From: Lysobacter sp. Root494
Lineage (GTDB): Bacteria; Pseudomonadota; Gammaproteobacteria; Xanthomonadales; Xanthomonadaceae
DNA length: 64,000 bases
Reading direction: 5' to 3'
NCBI RefSeq assembly: GCF_001427225.1
Contig: NZ_LMFH01000005.1
Coordinates: 1,043,325-1,107,324, forward strand
Numbering within the stretch: the first letter of the stretch is position 1; each line of letters begins with the position of its first letter. The notes under the pieces were generated by a model. It did not search any database and was not told where the DNA came from. It saw nothing but the letters and a program-made list of their open reading frames with translations. Shown in pieces: positions 26,430 to 39,140 of this stretch. Position numbers and translations under genes: made by a program.

Positions 26430-29400
26430 TCACCCTCGGGATGCGAGCTGCGACAGACGCTGCACGGCCACCGATGCCGTCGGATAATCCAGCGACTTCT
26501 GCGCAGCCAGCTCGTTGAGCATCGACAGCGTGAAGCGCAGCGATGCGTCGTCGCGTTGCAGCCAGTTCTGCACCTTCGCGTCCGGGGTAGCACCGGGCAT
26601 CGACAGCGCCTGCTGCACCAGCGCGCGTTGCTGCGTGGCCAGCTCCTCGCGCAGCACGCCGCGGGCGACGGCATGCCAGCGACCGTCGACTGCGAGGTTC
26701 TCGATCTGCGACACCAGCCACGGCAGGTTGAGTGCTTCGCCCAGCCGGAAATGCGTCTTGGCGACTTCGACCACCTTCAGCTTGCGCTCGCGCGCGAGTT
26801 CGATGATGTCGCACGCCGGTTCCATGTAAACGAGTGCGGCGAGCTGCAGGGCGAGATCGTTGGGAACGCCCTTCTCCTGCCAGCCGCGCAATGCGGCTTC
26901 GTAACCCGGGCGCTGCTGGGGACCGAGGATGTTCTCGCCGGCGCGGATGTCCTTGTAGCCGTCGTAATAGCGGCTGACGGCAGTCGCGATGTCGGGGATC
27001 GCACCCGGACGCGACAGCAGCCAGCGCGTGAACGAACGCTGCAGGTTCCAGATCACATTCAAGGCATCGATCTGCACCGACTCGTGGACCTTGCCATCGA
27101 GCGCGTCGATCTGCGCCCACAACGCACGCGCATCGAGCGTTTCGCGGGTGATGGTGAATGCCTTGGCGACTTCGCCCGGCGTGCGCCCACTGTCCTCGGT
27201 CATGCGCAGGGTGAACGTCGCGCCCATGCGGTTGACCATCGAGTTGGTCACCGCGGTGGCGATGATCTCGCGCTTCAGGCGGTGGCCTTCCATCGACTTC
27301 GCGTATTTGTCCTGCAGCGGCTTGGGGAAGTAGCGCACCAGCTCCTTCGAGAGGTACGGATCTTCCGGCACGTCGGATTCGACCAGCTGCTGGAACAGCA
27401 CGATCTTCGAGTACGACAGCAGGATCGACAGTTCCGGACGGGTCAGGCCCAGTCCGCGCGACTTGCGCTCGGCCAGCTCCGCATCGCTGGGCAGGAATTC
27501 GATCTGGCGATCGAGCAGGCCCTGCGATTCCAGCGTGCTGATGAAGTGACGCTTGGAACCCATGCGCGACACGCTCATCCGCTCCATCAGGCTGATCGCC
27601 TGGTTCTGGCGGTAGTTGTCGGCGAGCACGAGCTGTGCGACTTCATCGGTCATCGAGGCGAGCAGCTTGTTGCGCGCATCGAAGGTGAGCTTCTTCTTCT
27701 GCACCTCGCCGTTGAGCAGGATCTTGATGTTGACCTCGTGGTCCGAGGTGTCCACGCCGGCGGAGTTGTCGATGAAGTCGGTGTTGAGCAGCACGCCGTG
27801 CTGCGCGGCTTCGACGCGACCGAGCTGGGTCAGGCCCAGGTTGCCGCCCTCGCCCACCACCTTGCAGCGCAATTCCCGGCCGTCGACACGCAGGCCGTTG
27901 TTGGCGCGGTCGCCGACCTGCAGGTTCGTCTCGCTGGCCGCCTTGACGTAGGTGCCGATGCCGCCGTTCCAGAGCAGGTCGACGGGCGCCTTGAGGATGG
28001 CGTTCATCAGCTCGTTCGGGCTCATCGCCGTCACGCTGTTGTCGATGCCGAGCGCGGTACGGACTTCGGCCGAAACCGGAATCGACTTGGCCGAACGCGG
28101 ATACACGCCGCCGCCCTTGCTGACCAGCTTCTTGTCGTAGTCCTCCCACGACGAACGCGGCAGCCTGAACATGCGCTCGCGCTCCTTGAAGGAAGCGGCC
28201 GTGTCCGGATTGGGGTCGAGAAAGATGTGGCGATGATCGAATGCCGCCAGCAGGCGGATGTGCTTCGACAGCAGCATGCCGTTGCCGAATACGTCGCCCG
28301 ACATGTCGCCGATGCCGACGGTGGTGAAGTCTTCCTTCTGGCTGTTGCGCCCCATCGCGCGGAAATGGCGCTTGACCGACTCCCACGCGCCGCGCGCGGT
28401 GATGCCCATGCCCTTGTGGTCGTAACCGACCGAACCGCCCGAGGCGAACGCATCGTCGAGCCAGAACTTGTGCGCGGCGGCGATGCCGTTGGCGATGTCG
28501 GAAAACGTCGCCGTGCCCTTGTCGGCGGCAACGACGAGATACGGATCGTCGCCGTCATGGCGAACCACATCGGCCGGATGCACGATCCTGCCGTCCGGCG
28601 TGATGTTGTCGGTGATGTCGAGCAGGCCGTTGATGAAGCGCTTGTAACAGGCCACGCCTTCGTTGAACCACGCGTCGCGATCCACCGCCGGATTGGGCAG
28701 CTGCTTGCAGTAGAAGCCACCCTTCGAGCCGACCGGCACGATCACTGTGTTCTTCACCATCTGCGCCTTCACCAGCCCGAGCACCTCCGTGCGGAAATCC
28801 TCGCGGCGATCGGACCAGCGCAGGCCACCACGCGCGACCGGGCCGAAGCGCAGGTGCACGCCTTCGACACGCGGGCCGTAGACGAAGATTTCGCGATATG
28901 GACGCGGCTTCGGCAGATCCGGCACCTTGGAGGAGTCGAACTTGAAGCTGACGTAGTCGGCGGGACCACCGTCGGCGCGCAGGCCGTCCTTGTACTGGAT
29001 GTAATAGCTCGTGCGCAGCGTCGCGTCGATGACGCCAAGGAAGCTGCGGAAGATGCGGTCCTCGTCGAGGCTCGCGACGCGATCGAGCAGTCCCTTGAAC
29101 GCGCCGCGCGTGACCTCGATCTGCGCGTCACGCTTGCCGGCACGGGCTTCGACCACCGGCAGCACGGCCGCCATCATCGCGCCGTCGTCTCCGGCCAGCG
29201 CCGCCAGCTGCTTGCCGAAGCGCTCCATGCCGGCCTTGATCTCGGCCTTGCTCTCGTTGCCGGTGGCCGGATCGAACCTGGCTTCGAACACTTCCACCAG
29301 CAGGCGCGCCAGCATCGGATAGCGCGAGAACGTTGCTTCGACGTAGCTCTGCGAGAACGGCACGCCCACCTGCAGCAGGTACTTGCAGTAGCCGCGCAGC

Positions 29401-31442
29401 ATTGCCACCTGACGCCATGAGAGGTTGGCGGCGAGGATCAGGCGGTTGAAACCGTCGTTCTCGACATTGCCGCGCCACATCTGCGCGAAGGCTTCTTCGA
29501 AGTTCTCGTCGAGGCTGTCGATGTCCAGTTCGGCGCCGATCGTCTCGACTTCGAAGTCCTGCACATAGAACACCTGGCCGTCGACCGTCAGGCGATACGG
29601 ATGCTCGGAAATCACCCGCAGGCCCATGTTTTCCATCATCGGCAACGCGTCCGACAGCGGAATGTCGTCGTTGCAGCGATAGAACTTGAAGCGCAGGCCG
29701 CCGGTCCCCTTGTGGGCACGATGCAGGCTCAGGCGCAGGTCGTCGGAACCCGACAGCGCCGCAAGATTGGCGATGTCCGCCGCGGCCGCTTCCGCGCCCA
29801 CTTCTTCGATGTAGCCGGTCGGCAGCGCACGTCCGTAACGGTTCGCCAGCGCGAGTCCTTCCTGCTCGCCGTGGCGGGCGACCAGTTGCTCGCGCAGGTC
29901 GTCCTGCCAGTTGCGGATGATGCGGGCGATGCCGGCTTCGATCGCGGCGTTGTCGACTTCCACTACGTCGCCCGACTTCGGACGAACGACGAGGTGCAGC
30001 TGCGCCAGCGGCGATTCGCTGAGAAGGACGTTCGCATCGACGTATTCGCCGTGCAGCATTTCCCTGAGCATCGTTTCGATGCGGCGGCGCACGTCGGTGT
30101 TGAAACGGTCGCGCGGAATGTAGACCAGGCCGGAGAAGAAGCGGCCGTAACGGTCGCGGCGCAGGAACAGCTTGCTGCGCACGCGTTCCTGCAGGCCGAG
30201 GATGCCGGTGCTGGTCCGCAGCAGTTCCTCGCCGGTGGACTGGAACAACTCGTCGCGCGGCAGCGTTTCCAGGATATGGCGCAGTGCCTTGCCGCTATGG
30301 CTGTTGGGCGTCAGGCCCGACTGCCGCATCACGTAGTCATGGCGCTGGCGCACGAGCGGGATGTCCCATGGACGGCGGTTGTACGCGCTCGAGGTGTACA
30401 GGCCGACGAAGCGCTGCTCGCGCACGGCCTTGCCCTTCGCATCGAAGGCGAGGACGCCGATGTAATCCATGTAGCCCGGACGATGCACGGTGGAACGCGC
30501 ATTCGTCTTGGTGAGGATCAGCGCGTCGGGGCCGTTCTTCCGGTTGACGCTGTGCGCCGGCAGCGACTTCACCGAACGCGGCCTGCCCGAATCATGGCCG
30601 CGCATCAGGCCGAGGCCGGTGCCTTCGACTGCGCGCAGGACTTCGTCGTCGCCCTGCTTCACCACTTCGTATTCGCGATAGCCGAGGAAGGTGAAGTGGT
30701 TGTCGGCCGCCCAGCGCAGGAATTCCTGCGATTCGTGGCGCGCATCGGGATCGGCGGGAAACTTGCGCGAACCCAGGTCGTCGGCGACCTGCAGCATCCG
30801 ATCGCGCATCTGGCTCCAGTCGCGCACGATCGCGCGCACGTCGGCGAGCGCGGATTCGACCACCTTCCTGATCCTGGGCATCTCTTCGACCGACTGGCGA
30901 TCGATTTCCAGATGCATCAGCGATTCCGGGGTGCCGCCGCCAACAGCCACGAGCTTGCCGGCCTTGTCGCGCTGGAAGGTGACGACCGGATGGCCCAGCA
31001 CGTGCACGCCAATGCCCTGCTCGGCGAGCGCCATTGTCACGGTATCGACAAGGAACGGCATGTCGTCGTTGGCGATCTGCAACACGGTGTGCGCGGATTC
31101 CCAGCCGTGGCTCTTGATCGTGGAGTTGAACAGGCGCACCAGCGCCGTGCCCGGTTTGCGCGCGCGGGCGAAGTCGAGGAAGTCGACCGCGAGCGCGGCC
31201 CATCCATCGGCGCTGTGTTGCGGCAACTCGTCTTCGCTCATGCGGGCGTAGAACGCCCGGATGAAGGCTTCGCCTTCGGCATGGCGCGCCTTCGGCAGGC
31301 GCTTGCGCATTGCGGCAAGGATGGGCTCGAGCGAAACGTTCTGGCTCTCGGGGGCAGGAGCCGGCTTGGACGTAGATGCGGCGGCAGGTTTGGCGGTCGC
31401 CTTGCTGGCGGCCTTGCGCGGAGCTTTGGGTGCGGTGCTCAT
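26430..31442 (-). CDS. gdhB: NAD-specific glutamate dehydrogenase, large (180-kDa) type
   Basis: Oxidative deamination of glutamate to 2-oxoglutarate with NAD. The 1670-residue product belongs to the large bacterial GDH class (Streptomyces clavuligerus, Pseudomonas GdhB). It has an N-terminal regulatory region of about 700 residues with ACT-like parts, the central catalytic domain (RGGLRWSDRREDFRTEVLGL, then VPVGSKGGFYCKQLP) and a long helical C-terminal region. The start at MSTAPKAPRKAASKATAKP is used; the first ~50 residues are an Ala/Lys/Pro-rich tail. The ribosome site upstream is weak. Catabolic glutamate use fits with the acyl-CoA dehydrogenase neighbour and the TCA genes further on. 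Confidence 0.94.
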   Translation of the reverse strand: MSTAPKAPRKAASKATAKPAAASTSKPAPAPESQNVSLEPILAAMRKRLPKARHAEGEAFIRAFYARMSEDELPQHSADGWAALAVDFLDFARARKPGTALVRLFNSTIKSHGWESAHTVLQIANDDMPFLVDTVTMALAEQGIGVHVLGHPVVTFQRDKAGKLVAVGGGTPESLMHLEIDRQSVEEMPRIRKVVESALADVRAIVRDWSQMRDRMLQVADDLGSRKFPADPDARHESQEFLRWAADNHFTFLGYREYEVVKQGDDEVLRAVEGTGLGLMRGHDSGRPRSVKSLPAHSVNRKNGPDALILTKTNARSTVHRPGYMDYIGVLAFDAKGKAVREQRFVGLYTSSAYNRRPWDIPLVRQRHDYVMRQSGLTPNSHSGKALRHILETLPRDELFQSTGEELLRTSTGILGLQERVRSKLFLRRDRYGRFFSGLVYIPRDRFNTDVRRRIETMLREMLHGEYVDANVLLSESPLAQLHLVVRPKSGDVVEVDNAAIEAGIARIIRNWQDDLREQLVARHGEQEGLALANRYGRALPTGYIEEVGAEAAAADIANLAALSGSDDLRLSLHRAHKGTGGLRFKFYRCNDDIPLSDALPMMENMGLRVISEHPYRLTVDGQVFYVQDFEVETIGAELDIDSLDENFEEAFAQMWRGNVENDGFNRLILAANLSWRQVAMLRGYCKYLLQVGVPFSQSYVEATFSRYPMLARLLVEVFEARFDPATGNESKAEIKAGMERFGKQLAALAGDDGAMMAAVLPVVEARAGKRDAQIEVTRGAFKGLLDRVASLDEDRIFRSFLGVIDATLRTSYYIQYKDGLRADGGPADYVSFKFDSSKVPDLPKPRPYREIFVYGPRVEGVHLRFGPVARGGLRWSDRREDFRTEVLGLVKAQMVKNTVIVPVGSKGGFYCKQLPNPAVDRDAWFNEGVACYKRFINGLLDITDNITPDGRIVHPADVVRHDGDDPYLVVAADKGTATFSDIANGIAAAHKFWLDDAFASGGSVGYDHKGMGITARGAWESVKRHFRAMGRNSQKEDFTTVGIGDMSGDVFGNGMLLSKHIRLLAAFDHRHIFLDPNPDTAASFKERERMFRLPRSSWEDYDKKLVSKGGGVYPRSAKSIPVSAEVRTALGIDNSVTAMSPNELMNAILKAPVDLLWNGGIGTYVKAASETNLQVGDRANNGLRVDGRELRCKVVGEGGNLGLTQLGRVEAAQHGVLLNTDFIDNSAGVDTSDHEVNIKILLNGEVQKKKLTFDARNKLLASMTDEVAQLVLADNYRQNQAISLMERMSVSRMGSKRHFISTLESQGLLDRQIEFLPSDAELAERKSRGLGLTRPELSILLSYSKIVLFQQLVESDVPEDPYLSKELVRYFPKPLQDKYAKSMEGHRLKREIIATAVTNSMVNRMGATFTLRMTEDSGRTPGEVAKAFTITRETLDARALWAQIDALDGKVHESVQIDALNVIWNLQRSFTRWLLSRPGAIPDIATAVSRYYDGYKDIRAGENILGPQQRPGYEAALRGWQEKGVPNDLALQLAALVYMEPACDIIELARERKLKVVEVAKTHFRLGEALNLPWLVSQIENLAVDGRWHAVARGVLREELATQQRALVQQALSMPGATPDAKVQNWLQRDDASLRFTLSMLNELAAQKSLDYPTASVAVQRLSQLASRG

Positions 31443-31511
31443 GGCAACGTGGGAATCCGATCCGTTAATTGGGGTTAGTGCAAATACGCAAGAAGCGGGG
31501 CGATGCAATCA

Positions 31512-31531
31512 GGCCCGCGTCGCCGCGGGCC
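31512..31531 (-). terminator. Hairpin after the acyl-CoA dehydrogenase gene
   Basis: An 8-bp perfect stem GGCCCGCG / CGCGGGCC with a 4-base loop, 17 bases downstream of the acyl-CoA dehydrogenase stop on the minus strand. The following bases are not a U-run, so this is at most a weak terminator. Confidence 0.4.
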
Positions 31532-31547
31532 CTTTGGAGCAGGAGTT

Positions 31548-32708
31548 TCAGCGCAACCCGGTTTCGTTGCGCGCGATCACCAGGCGCTGGATCTCGCTGG
31601 TGCCTTCGTAGATTTCGGTGATCTTGGCGTCGCGGAAGTAGCGTTCCAGCGGCATTTCCTTCGAATAACCCATGCCGCCGTGGATCTGCACGGCCTGGTG
31701 GGTGATCCACATCGCGGCTTCCGAAGCGGTGAGCTTGGCAATGGCAGCCTCATTGCTGAAACGGGCGCCACCCTTGTCGAATTCGCCCTTCTGCCAGGCC
31801 GCGCGCAGCGTGAGCAGCGTGGCCGCGTCGAGCTTGCACTTCATGTCGGCGATCTTCGCCTGCGTCATCTGGAAAGTGCCGATCGGCGCACCGAAAGCCT
31901 TGCGCTCTTTGACGTATTCGATCGTCCTTTCGTAGGCAGCCCGTGCGATGCCGATCGCCTGCGAGGCGATGCCGATGCGGCCGGCGTCGAGCACGCCCAT
32001 GGCGATCTTGAAGCCCTCGCCTTCCTTGCCCAGCACTTCGTCGGGCTGGACGACGTAATCGGCGAATTCGATCTCGCACGTAGCCGAGGCACGGATGCCG
32101 AGCTTGGGCTCGGTCTTGCCACGATGGAAACCTTCACGGGCGGCGTCGATCACGAACGCGGTAATGCCGCGCGCGCCCAGTTCCGGGTTGGTGATCGCGA
32201 ACAGCACGATGTACTTGGCAACCGGTCCGGACGTGATCCAGCTCTTCTTGCCGTTGACGAAGAAGGTGCCGTCGGCCTGCTTCACCGCCTTGCAGCGCAT
32301 CGCGGTGGCATCGGAGCCCGACTGCGGCTCGGTCAGCGCAAAAGCGCCAATTTCCCGGCCTTCGGCGATCGCACGTACGTACTTCTGCTTCTGGTCTTCG
32401 TTGCCGAATTTCAGGATGCCGTTGCAGAACAGCGAGTTGTTGACCGACATGATCGTCGAGTGCGCGGCATCGCCAGCGGCGATCTCGATCATCGCGAGCA
32501 CGTAGCTGATCGGGTCCATGCCGGCGCCGCCGTATTCGGCCGGTACTTCTATCCCCATCAGACCGTTCTCACCGAGCGTCCGGATGTTCTCCAGCGGGAA
32601 CTCGCCGGTCTGGTCGTGGTGCTCGGCGCTCGGCGCGATCTTCTCCTGCGCGATGCGGCGCGCCACGTCCTGGATCATCAACTGCTCTTCGGTGAAACGG
32701 AAATCCAC
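31548..32708 (-). CDS. Acyl-CoA dehydrogenase, short-chain type
   Basis: An FAD flavoenzyme that introduces the alpha,beta double bond in acyl-CoA, passing electrons to ETF. The 386-residue protein has family signatures ALTEPQSGSDATAM and IHGGMGYSKEMPLERYFRD, and the catalytic base E368 in IYEGTSEIQ, the position used by short-chain and butyryl-CoA dehydrogenases. Chain length or branched substrate cannot be decided from this alone. Divergent from the SahR-like regulator gene, with a 149-base shared upstream region. Confidence 0.92.
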   Translation of the reverse strand: MDFRFTEEQLMIQDVARRIAQEKIAPSAEHHDQTGEFPLENIRTLGENGLMGIEVPAEYGGAGMDPISYVLAMIEIAAGDAAHSTIMSVNNSLFCNGILKFGNEDQKQKYVRAIAEGREIGAFALTEPQSGSDATAMRCKAVKQADGTFFVNGKKSWITSGPVAKYIVLFAITNPELGARGITAFVIDAAREGFHRGKTEPKLGIRASATCEIEFADYVVQPDEVLGKEGEGFKIAMGVLDAGRIGIASQAIGIARAAYERTIEYVKERKAFGAPIGTFQMTQAKIADMKCKLDAATLLTLRAAWQKGEFDKGGARFSNEAAIAKLTASEAAMWITHQAVQIHGGMGYSKEMPLERYFRDAKITEIYEGTSEIQRLVIARNETGLR

Positions 32709-32818
32709 GTCAGTACCCTTAAGTGACTCGGCGAAGACGCGAATTGTAGCCCTCGCAGGGAAATAACCCTACCTTTTGCGGGCCGTTGTCTTGACCGATG
32801 GAGCGCCCCGGCCCACAC

Positions 32819-32846
32819 TTATCGCTATATCGCGATAGGTCGATAA
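32819..32846 (+). promoter_or_regulatory. Palindromic operator candidate of the SahR-like regulator
   Basis: A 28-base imperfect palindrome, TTATCGCTATATCG followed directly by CGATAGGTCGATAA; 11 of 14 positions pair, with a perfect central TATCGCGATA. It ends 11 bases before the ATG of the ArsR-type regulator gene and could overlap its promoter (a TTGACC box lies at 32791-32796). ArsR-family proteins bind such AT-flanked palindromes, so autoregulation of the regulator-metH operon is the natural reading. Inference; no binding data. Confidence 0.6.
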
Positions 32847-32857
32847 AAGGGTATTCC

Positions 32858-33826
32858 ATGGATCTCGAAGGCTGGTCCTCGCGCCTCAAGGTGTTCGCCG
32901 ACGCGACGCGCGTGCGGCTGCTCGCGCTGCTCGAACGCGAGGAACTCACAGTCGCCGAGTTGTCGGCGATCACGCGGCTCGCGCAGCCGCGTGTTTCGAC
33001 GCACCTGTCGAAGTTGAAGGAAGCCGGTCTCGTGCGCGATCGCCGCTCCGGCGTTTCGGCGTATTACCGCTTCGATGAAGCCGCGCTCGATTCGGCACAA
33101 CTCGCGTTGTGGCAGACATTGCGCGAAGGCAGCGACGATCCACTGCTGCGCCAGGATCGCGATCGCGTCGCCGCAGTGCTCGCCGCACGCGCCGGCGAGC
33201 AGAACTGGGCCGATTCGGTCGCGGGCGACATGGAGCGTCACTACTCGCCGGGCCGCACCTGGGAAGCCTTGGCGCGTTCCGCACTGCCCTTGCTCGAACC
33301 CGGTGACGTGCTCGACATCGCATCGGGCGACGGTGTGCTCGCGGAACTGCTCGCTCCGCATTCGAACCGTTACGTATGCCTGGATTCGAGCACCAAGGTC
33401 GTTCTCGCTGCGTCCGAGCGCCTGCGCCGGCTCGAGAACGTCGAAGTGCGCGAAGGCGATATGCACATGCTTCCGTTCTCCACCGCGCAGTTCGACCTCG
33501 TGGTGCTGATGCACGCACTCACCTATTCCGAACATCCCGCGCAGGCGGTGGGCGAAGCGGCACGCGTGCTTCGTCCCGGCGGCCGCCTGCTGCTGACCAG
33601 CCTGGCCAGGCACGAACATCGGCAGACGGTGGAAGCCTTCGGTCACGTCAATCTCGGCTTCGCCGAAAAAGAGCTGCAGAAGTTCGTAGCCAAGGCTGGC
33701 CTGGATCTCATCAGCAGCCAGACCGTTACTCGCGAACGCCGTCCGCCGCACTTCGAAGTCGTCACGCTGATGGCGCACAAGGCATCCGAAACCCCTTCCG
33801 CAGCACGCAAGAAAGCATCCAGATGA
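32858..33826 (+). CDS. ArsR-family regulator fused to a methyltransferase-like domain (SahR-like)
   Basis: A 322-residue two-domain protein. Residues about 1-95 are an ArsR winged helix ([21 protein letters not shown]..., recognition region [17 protein letters not shown]). Residues about 125-305 form a class I SAM-binding domain with motif [10 protein letters not shown] (151-159) and the block [13 protein letters not shown]. This architecture, placed directly before metH, is that of SahR, a repressor that responds to S-adenosylhomocysteine and controls methionine-cycle genes in Proteobacteria. The domain is thus probably a sensor and not an enzyme. The stop overlaps the metH start by ATGA. 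Confidence 0.85.
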   Translation: MDLEGWSSRLKVFADATRVRLLALLEREELTVAELSAITRLAQPRVSTHLSKLKEAGLVRDRRSGVSAYYRFDEAALDSAQLALWQTLREGSDDPLLRQDRDRVAAVLAARAGEQNWADSVAGDMERHYSPGRTWEALARSALPLLEPGDVLDIASGDGVLAELLAPHSNRYVCLDSSTKVVLAASERLRRLENVEVREGDMHMLPFSTAQFDLVVLMHALTYSEHPAQAVGEAARVLRPGGRLLLTSLARHEHRQTVEAFGHVNLGFAEKELQKFVAKAGLDLISSQTVTRERRPPHFEVVTLMAHKASETPSAARKKASR

Positions 33827-34919
33827 ATACGCTTCCCTGGCTCCATCCCGACCGCGTCGAAGCGCTGCAGCGCGAGCTGCGCGAGCGCATCCTCATCATC
33901 GATGGCGCGATGGGCACGATGATCCAGCAGTACGAACTGCAGGAATCGGACTACCGCGGCACCCGCTTCGCCGACGGTTACGACGGCCATCACACGGCGG
34001 GCGACCACGCCCACGGCGAAGGTTGCGGCTGCGCGCGCGACCAGCGCGGCAACAACGACCTGCTGAGCCTGACGCGGCCCGAAATCATCCGCGAGATCCA
34101 CGCGCAATACCTCGAAGCCGGCGCGGACCTGATCGAAACCAATACCTTCAATTCAACGACGATTTCGCTGGAGGACTACAAACTCCAGCACCTCGCCCGC
34201 GAACTCAACGAAACCGGCGCGCGCCTCGCGCGTGAAGCTTGCGATGCGATCGAAGCGAAGGATCCCTCCAGGCCGCGCTTCGTCATCGGCGTACTGGGCC
34301 CCACCAGCCGCACCGCGTCGCTAAGTCCCGACGTGAACCGCCCCGGCTTCCGTGCAATCAGCTTCGACGAACTGCGCGTGGCCTACCGCGAAGCCGCCGA
34401 GGGCCTGATCGACGGCGGCGCCGACGTGCTCATGGTCGAAACCATTTTCGACACGCTCAATGCGAAGGCAGCACTCTTTGCGATCGAAGAAGTTTTCGAA
34501 GCGCGCGGCGCGCGGCTGCCGGTGATGATCTCCGGCACCATCACCGATGCTTCCGGCCGCACCCTGTCGGGGCAGACCGCCGAAGCATTCTGGTACTCGT
34601 TGCGCCACGCACAACCGCTGTCGATCGGCCTGAACTGCGCGCTCGGCGCCAAGGACCTGCGTGCGCACGTCGACGTCCTTGCCCAGGTTGCCGATACGTA
34701 CGTCAGCGCGCATCCGAACGCCGGCCTGCCCAATGCCTTCGGTGGTTACGACGAAACGCCAGAAGACATGGCTTCGATGTTGCGTGAGTTCGCACGGGCG
34801 GGACTGCTCAATCTCGTCGGAGGCTGTTGCGGCACGACACCGGCGCACATCGCAGCGATCGCGGAAGCAGTAGCGGACGTTGCGCCGCGTGAAGTTCCAC
34901 GCCTGGAAGCAGCCGCCTG

Positions 34920-34920
<1 letters not shown>
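33823..34920 (+). CDS. metH: Methionine synthase MetH, homocysteine-binding subunit
   Basis: The homocysteine S-methyltransferase domain of cobalamin-dependent methionine synthase as a separate 365-residue protein. It has the N-terminal [13 protein letters not shown] block, and the zinc-binding cysteines in GLNCALG and GGCCGTTP (C335, C336). A His/Gly/Cys-rich insertion (about residues 53-70) is present in the [10 protein letters not shown] region. The stop overlaps the second metH gene (TGATG), so the halves are translationally coupled and should form one complex. A split MetH is known in Xanthomonadaceae and is not a frameshift here, because both products have proper ends. Confidence 0.93.
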
Positions 34921-37610
<2,690 letters not shown>

Positions 37611-37917
37611 TCGATCCCACGTCGATGCTACTGGCGCGCGGCGGCGCGGATAGAACCGTCGCAGGCGCTTCTGGTCGCGGCGCGGTCGAGGACTATGCGC
37701 GACGCAAGGGCGTCAGTGTTGCCCAGGCCGAACGTTGGCTGGCCTCGAACCTGGACTACGATCCGGTAATCGATCCCACGTCGGGGCTACTGGCGCGCGG
37801 CGGCGCGGATCGCAGACGCTTCTGGTCGCGGCGCGGTCGAGGACTACGCGCGACGCGATGCTACTGGCGCGCGGCGGCGCGGATAGAACCGTCGCAGACG
37901 CTTCTGATCGCGGCGCG

Positions 37918-38004
37918 GTCGAGGACTACGCGCGACGCAAGGGCGTCAGTCTCGCGCAGGCCGATCGCTGGCTCGCGTCGAACCTGGATTACGATCCGGA
38001 GTAG
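37918..38004 (+). pseudogene. Diverged copy of the metH C-terminal tail
   Basis: Copy 4 of the array encodes a 28-residue stretch equal to the MetH terminus except Val to Leu and Glu to Asp, and stops with TAG at the same place. Counting codons after the shared GVS, I see two conservative replacements and about six synonymous changes. It is a gene-end remnant and not a gene of its own, but its pattern of change looks like that of a sequence once selected as coding. Confidence 0.65.
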
Positions 38005-38207
38005 TTCAATCGCGTCGATGCTGATGGCACACGGCGGATAGCCTTCGCAGGCGCTTTCTTCGCAGCGCGGTCGGGACTACGCACGACGCGAAGGGTTTCG
38101 GTCTCGTGCAGGCGGACTGTTGGCTCGCATCAACCCCGACGACGCCCGGAATAATTGATGGATCAACCACATGGGAAACGCAAGGCGACCAGGCACCTGT
38201 TTCCGGC

Positions 38208-38840
38208 CTACCAGATCAGATCGTCGGGCACCTGGTATTGCGGGTCGGCGTAGGGATCATCTTCGGCCGGTGCGTCCGGATCGACCTTGAGCGCGACGGC
38301 GGCGGGAAATATTTCCGCGGCCTGCGTGACCAGTTCGGCGGAAACAAGAACATAACGGCCATCGAGCTGCAGTACGCCGAGCTCGCCGGCATTCAGTGCC
38401 TTGAGCTGGTCCGCGTTGACGTAGATGCGCTTGATCTTGCCGCCATATGGGAAGTGGCGCGCGATGTCGGCGTCGGCGGCGTTGAGTGACTTGTCCTTGA
38501 CCAGCTCGGTGAGCTTTGCCCGGGCTTCGCGGCGCTTACGCGCTTCTTCCTGCTTCGCGGCTTCGGCCGCGATGCGCTCGTCCTTCTCACGTTGCGCGCG
38601 CAGGGCGTAGGCCTTCGCGAGATCGATTTCCTCGCGCGTACGCGGTGCCGGCTTCGCGCCGGGCTTGTGCGCAGGCCGCTGTTGCTGCGGCTTGGCGGCC
38701 GGATGGCCCTGGCGCGCATGCGGCGGCTTGCCCTGTTGGGGTTTCCCGTGAGGACCACCGGGTTTCCGTTCGGCAGGACGTTCGGGCTTGGGCGCAGGCT
38801 TGAAGCCGAGGCCTAGGAGTTGATCGCGAAGATTGCTCAT
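38208..38840 (-). CDS. DUF2058 family protein (YaiL-like)
   Basis: A 210-residue protein of the DUF2058 family, function unknown. It begins with the family block MSNLRDQLLGLGF, continues with a long Pro/Lys/Gln-rich segment (about 15-70), a charged helical stretch REEIDLAKAYALRAQREKDER (about 69-120) and a compact C-terminal domain with HFPYGGKIKRIYVN. The overall character suggests nucleic-acid or ribosome association, but this is a guess. Confidence 0.85.
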   Translation of the reverse strand: MSNLRDQLLGLGFKPAPKPERPAERKPGGPHGKPQQGKPPHARQGHPAAKPQQQRPAHKPGAKPAPRTREEIDLAKAYALRAQREKDERIAAEAAKQEEARKRREARAKLTELVKDKSLNAADADIARHFPYGGKIKRIYVNADQLKALNAGELGVLQLDGRYVLVSAELVTQAAEIFPAAVALKVDPDAPAEDDPYADPQYQVPDDLIW

Positions 38841-38891
38841 TGCGGTGTGCGGCTGTATGCGGGCGTTCGATGCAGGGACAATGATGCCGCA

Positions 38892-39125
38892 TCAGTAATG
38901 CGGGGGCGGAGGTTCCAGCGAAGCATCGCCCGTTACCGGCGAAGAAGAAAGCGTATTGCGCATCGCCTTCAATTCCTCCAGCGCGCGGTGCAACAGCAGC
39001 GCGGTGCGCGCTTCCTCATCACGGGAAGCCGCGATCGCATCGCTGAGCTCCAGCAGGGATTGCTCCTGGAACGCGACGCGCGTTTCCAGTTCAGCCAGGC
39101 GGCGCTCGATCTCTTCCGGAGTCAT
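38892..39125 (-). CDS. slyX: SlyX-like protein
   Basis: A 77-residue protein with an N-terminal coiled coil (IERRLAELETRVAFQEQSL) and the conserved C-terminal tail PPPPHY typical of SlyX. The cellular role of SlyX is not known. It lies 15 bases after ugd's neighbourly end on the same strand. Confidence 0.85.
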   Translation of the reverse strand: MTPEEIERRLAELETRVAFQEQSLLELSDAIAASRDEEARTALLLHRALEELKAMRNTLSSSPVTGDASLEPPPPHY

Positions 39126-39140
39126 GAACCTGCCTGCTGC

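Noticed and set aside
26556-29420. 954-residue plus-strand ORF antisense to glutamate dehydrogenase
   Set aside because: High-GC shadow frame: no start context or family motif, Arg/His/Val-rich composition, and it lies opposite an unambiguous gene.
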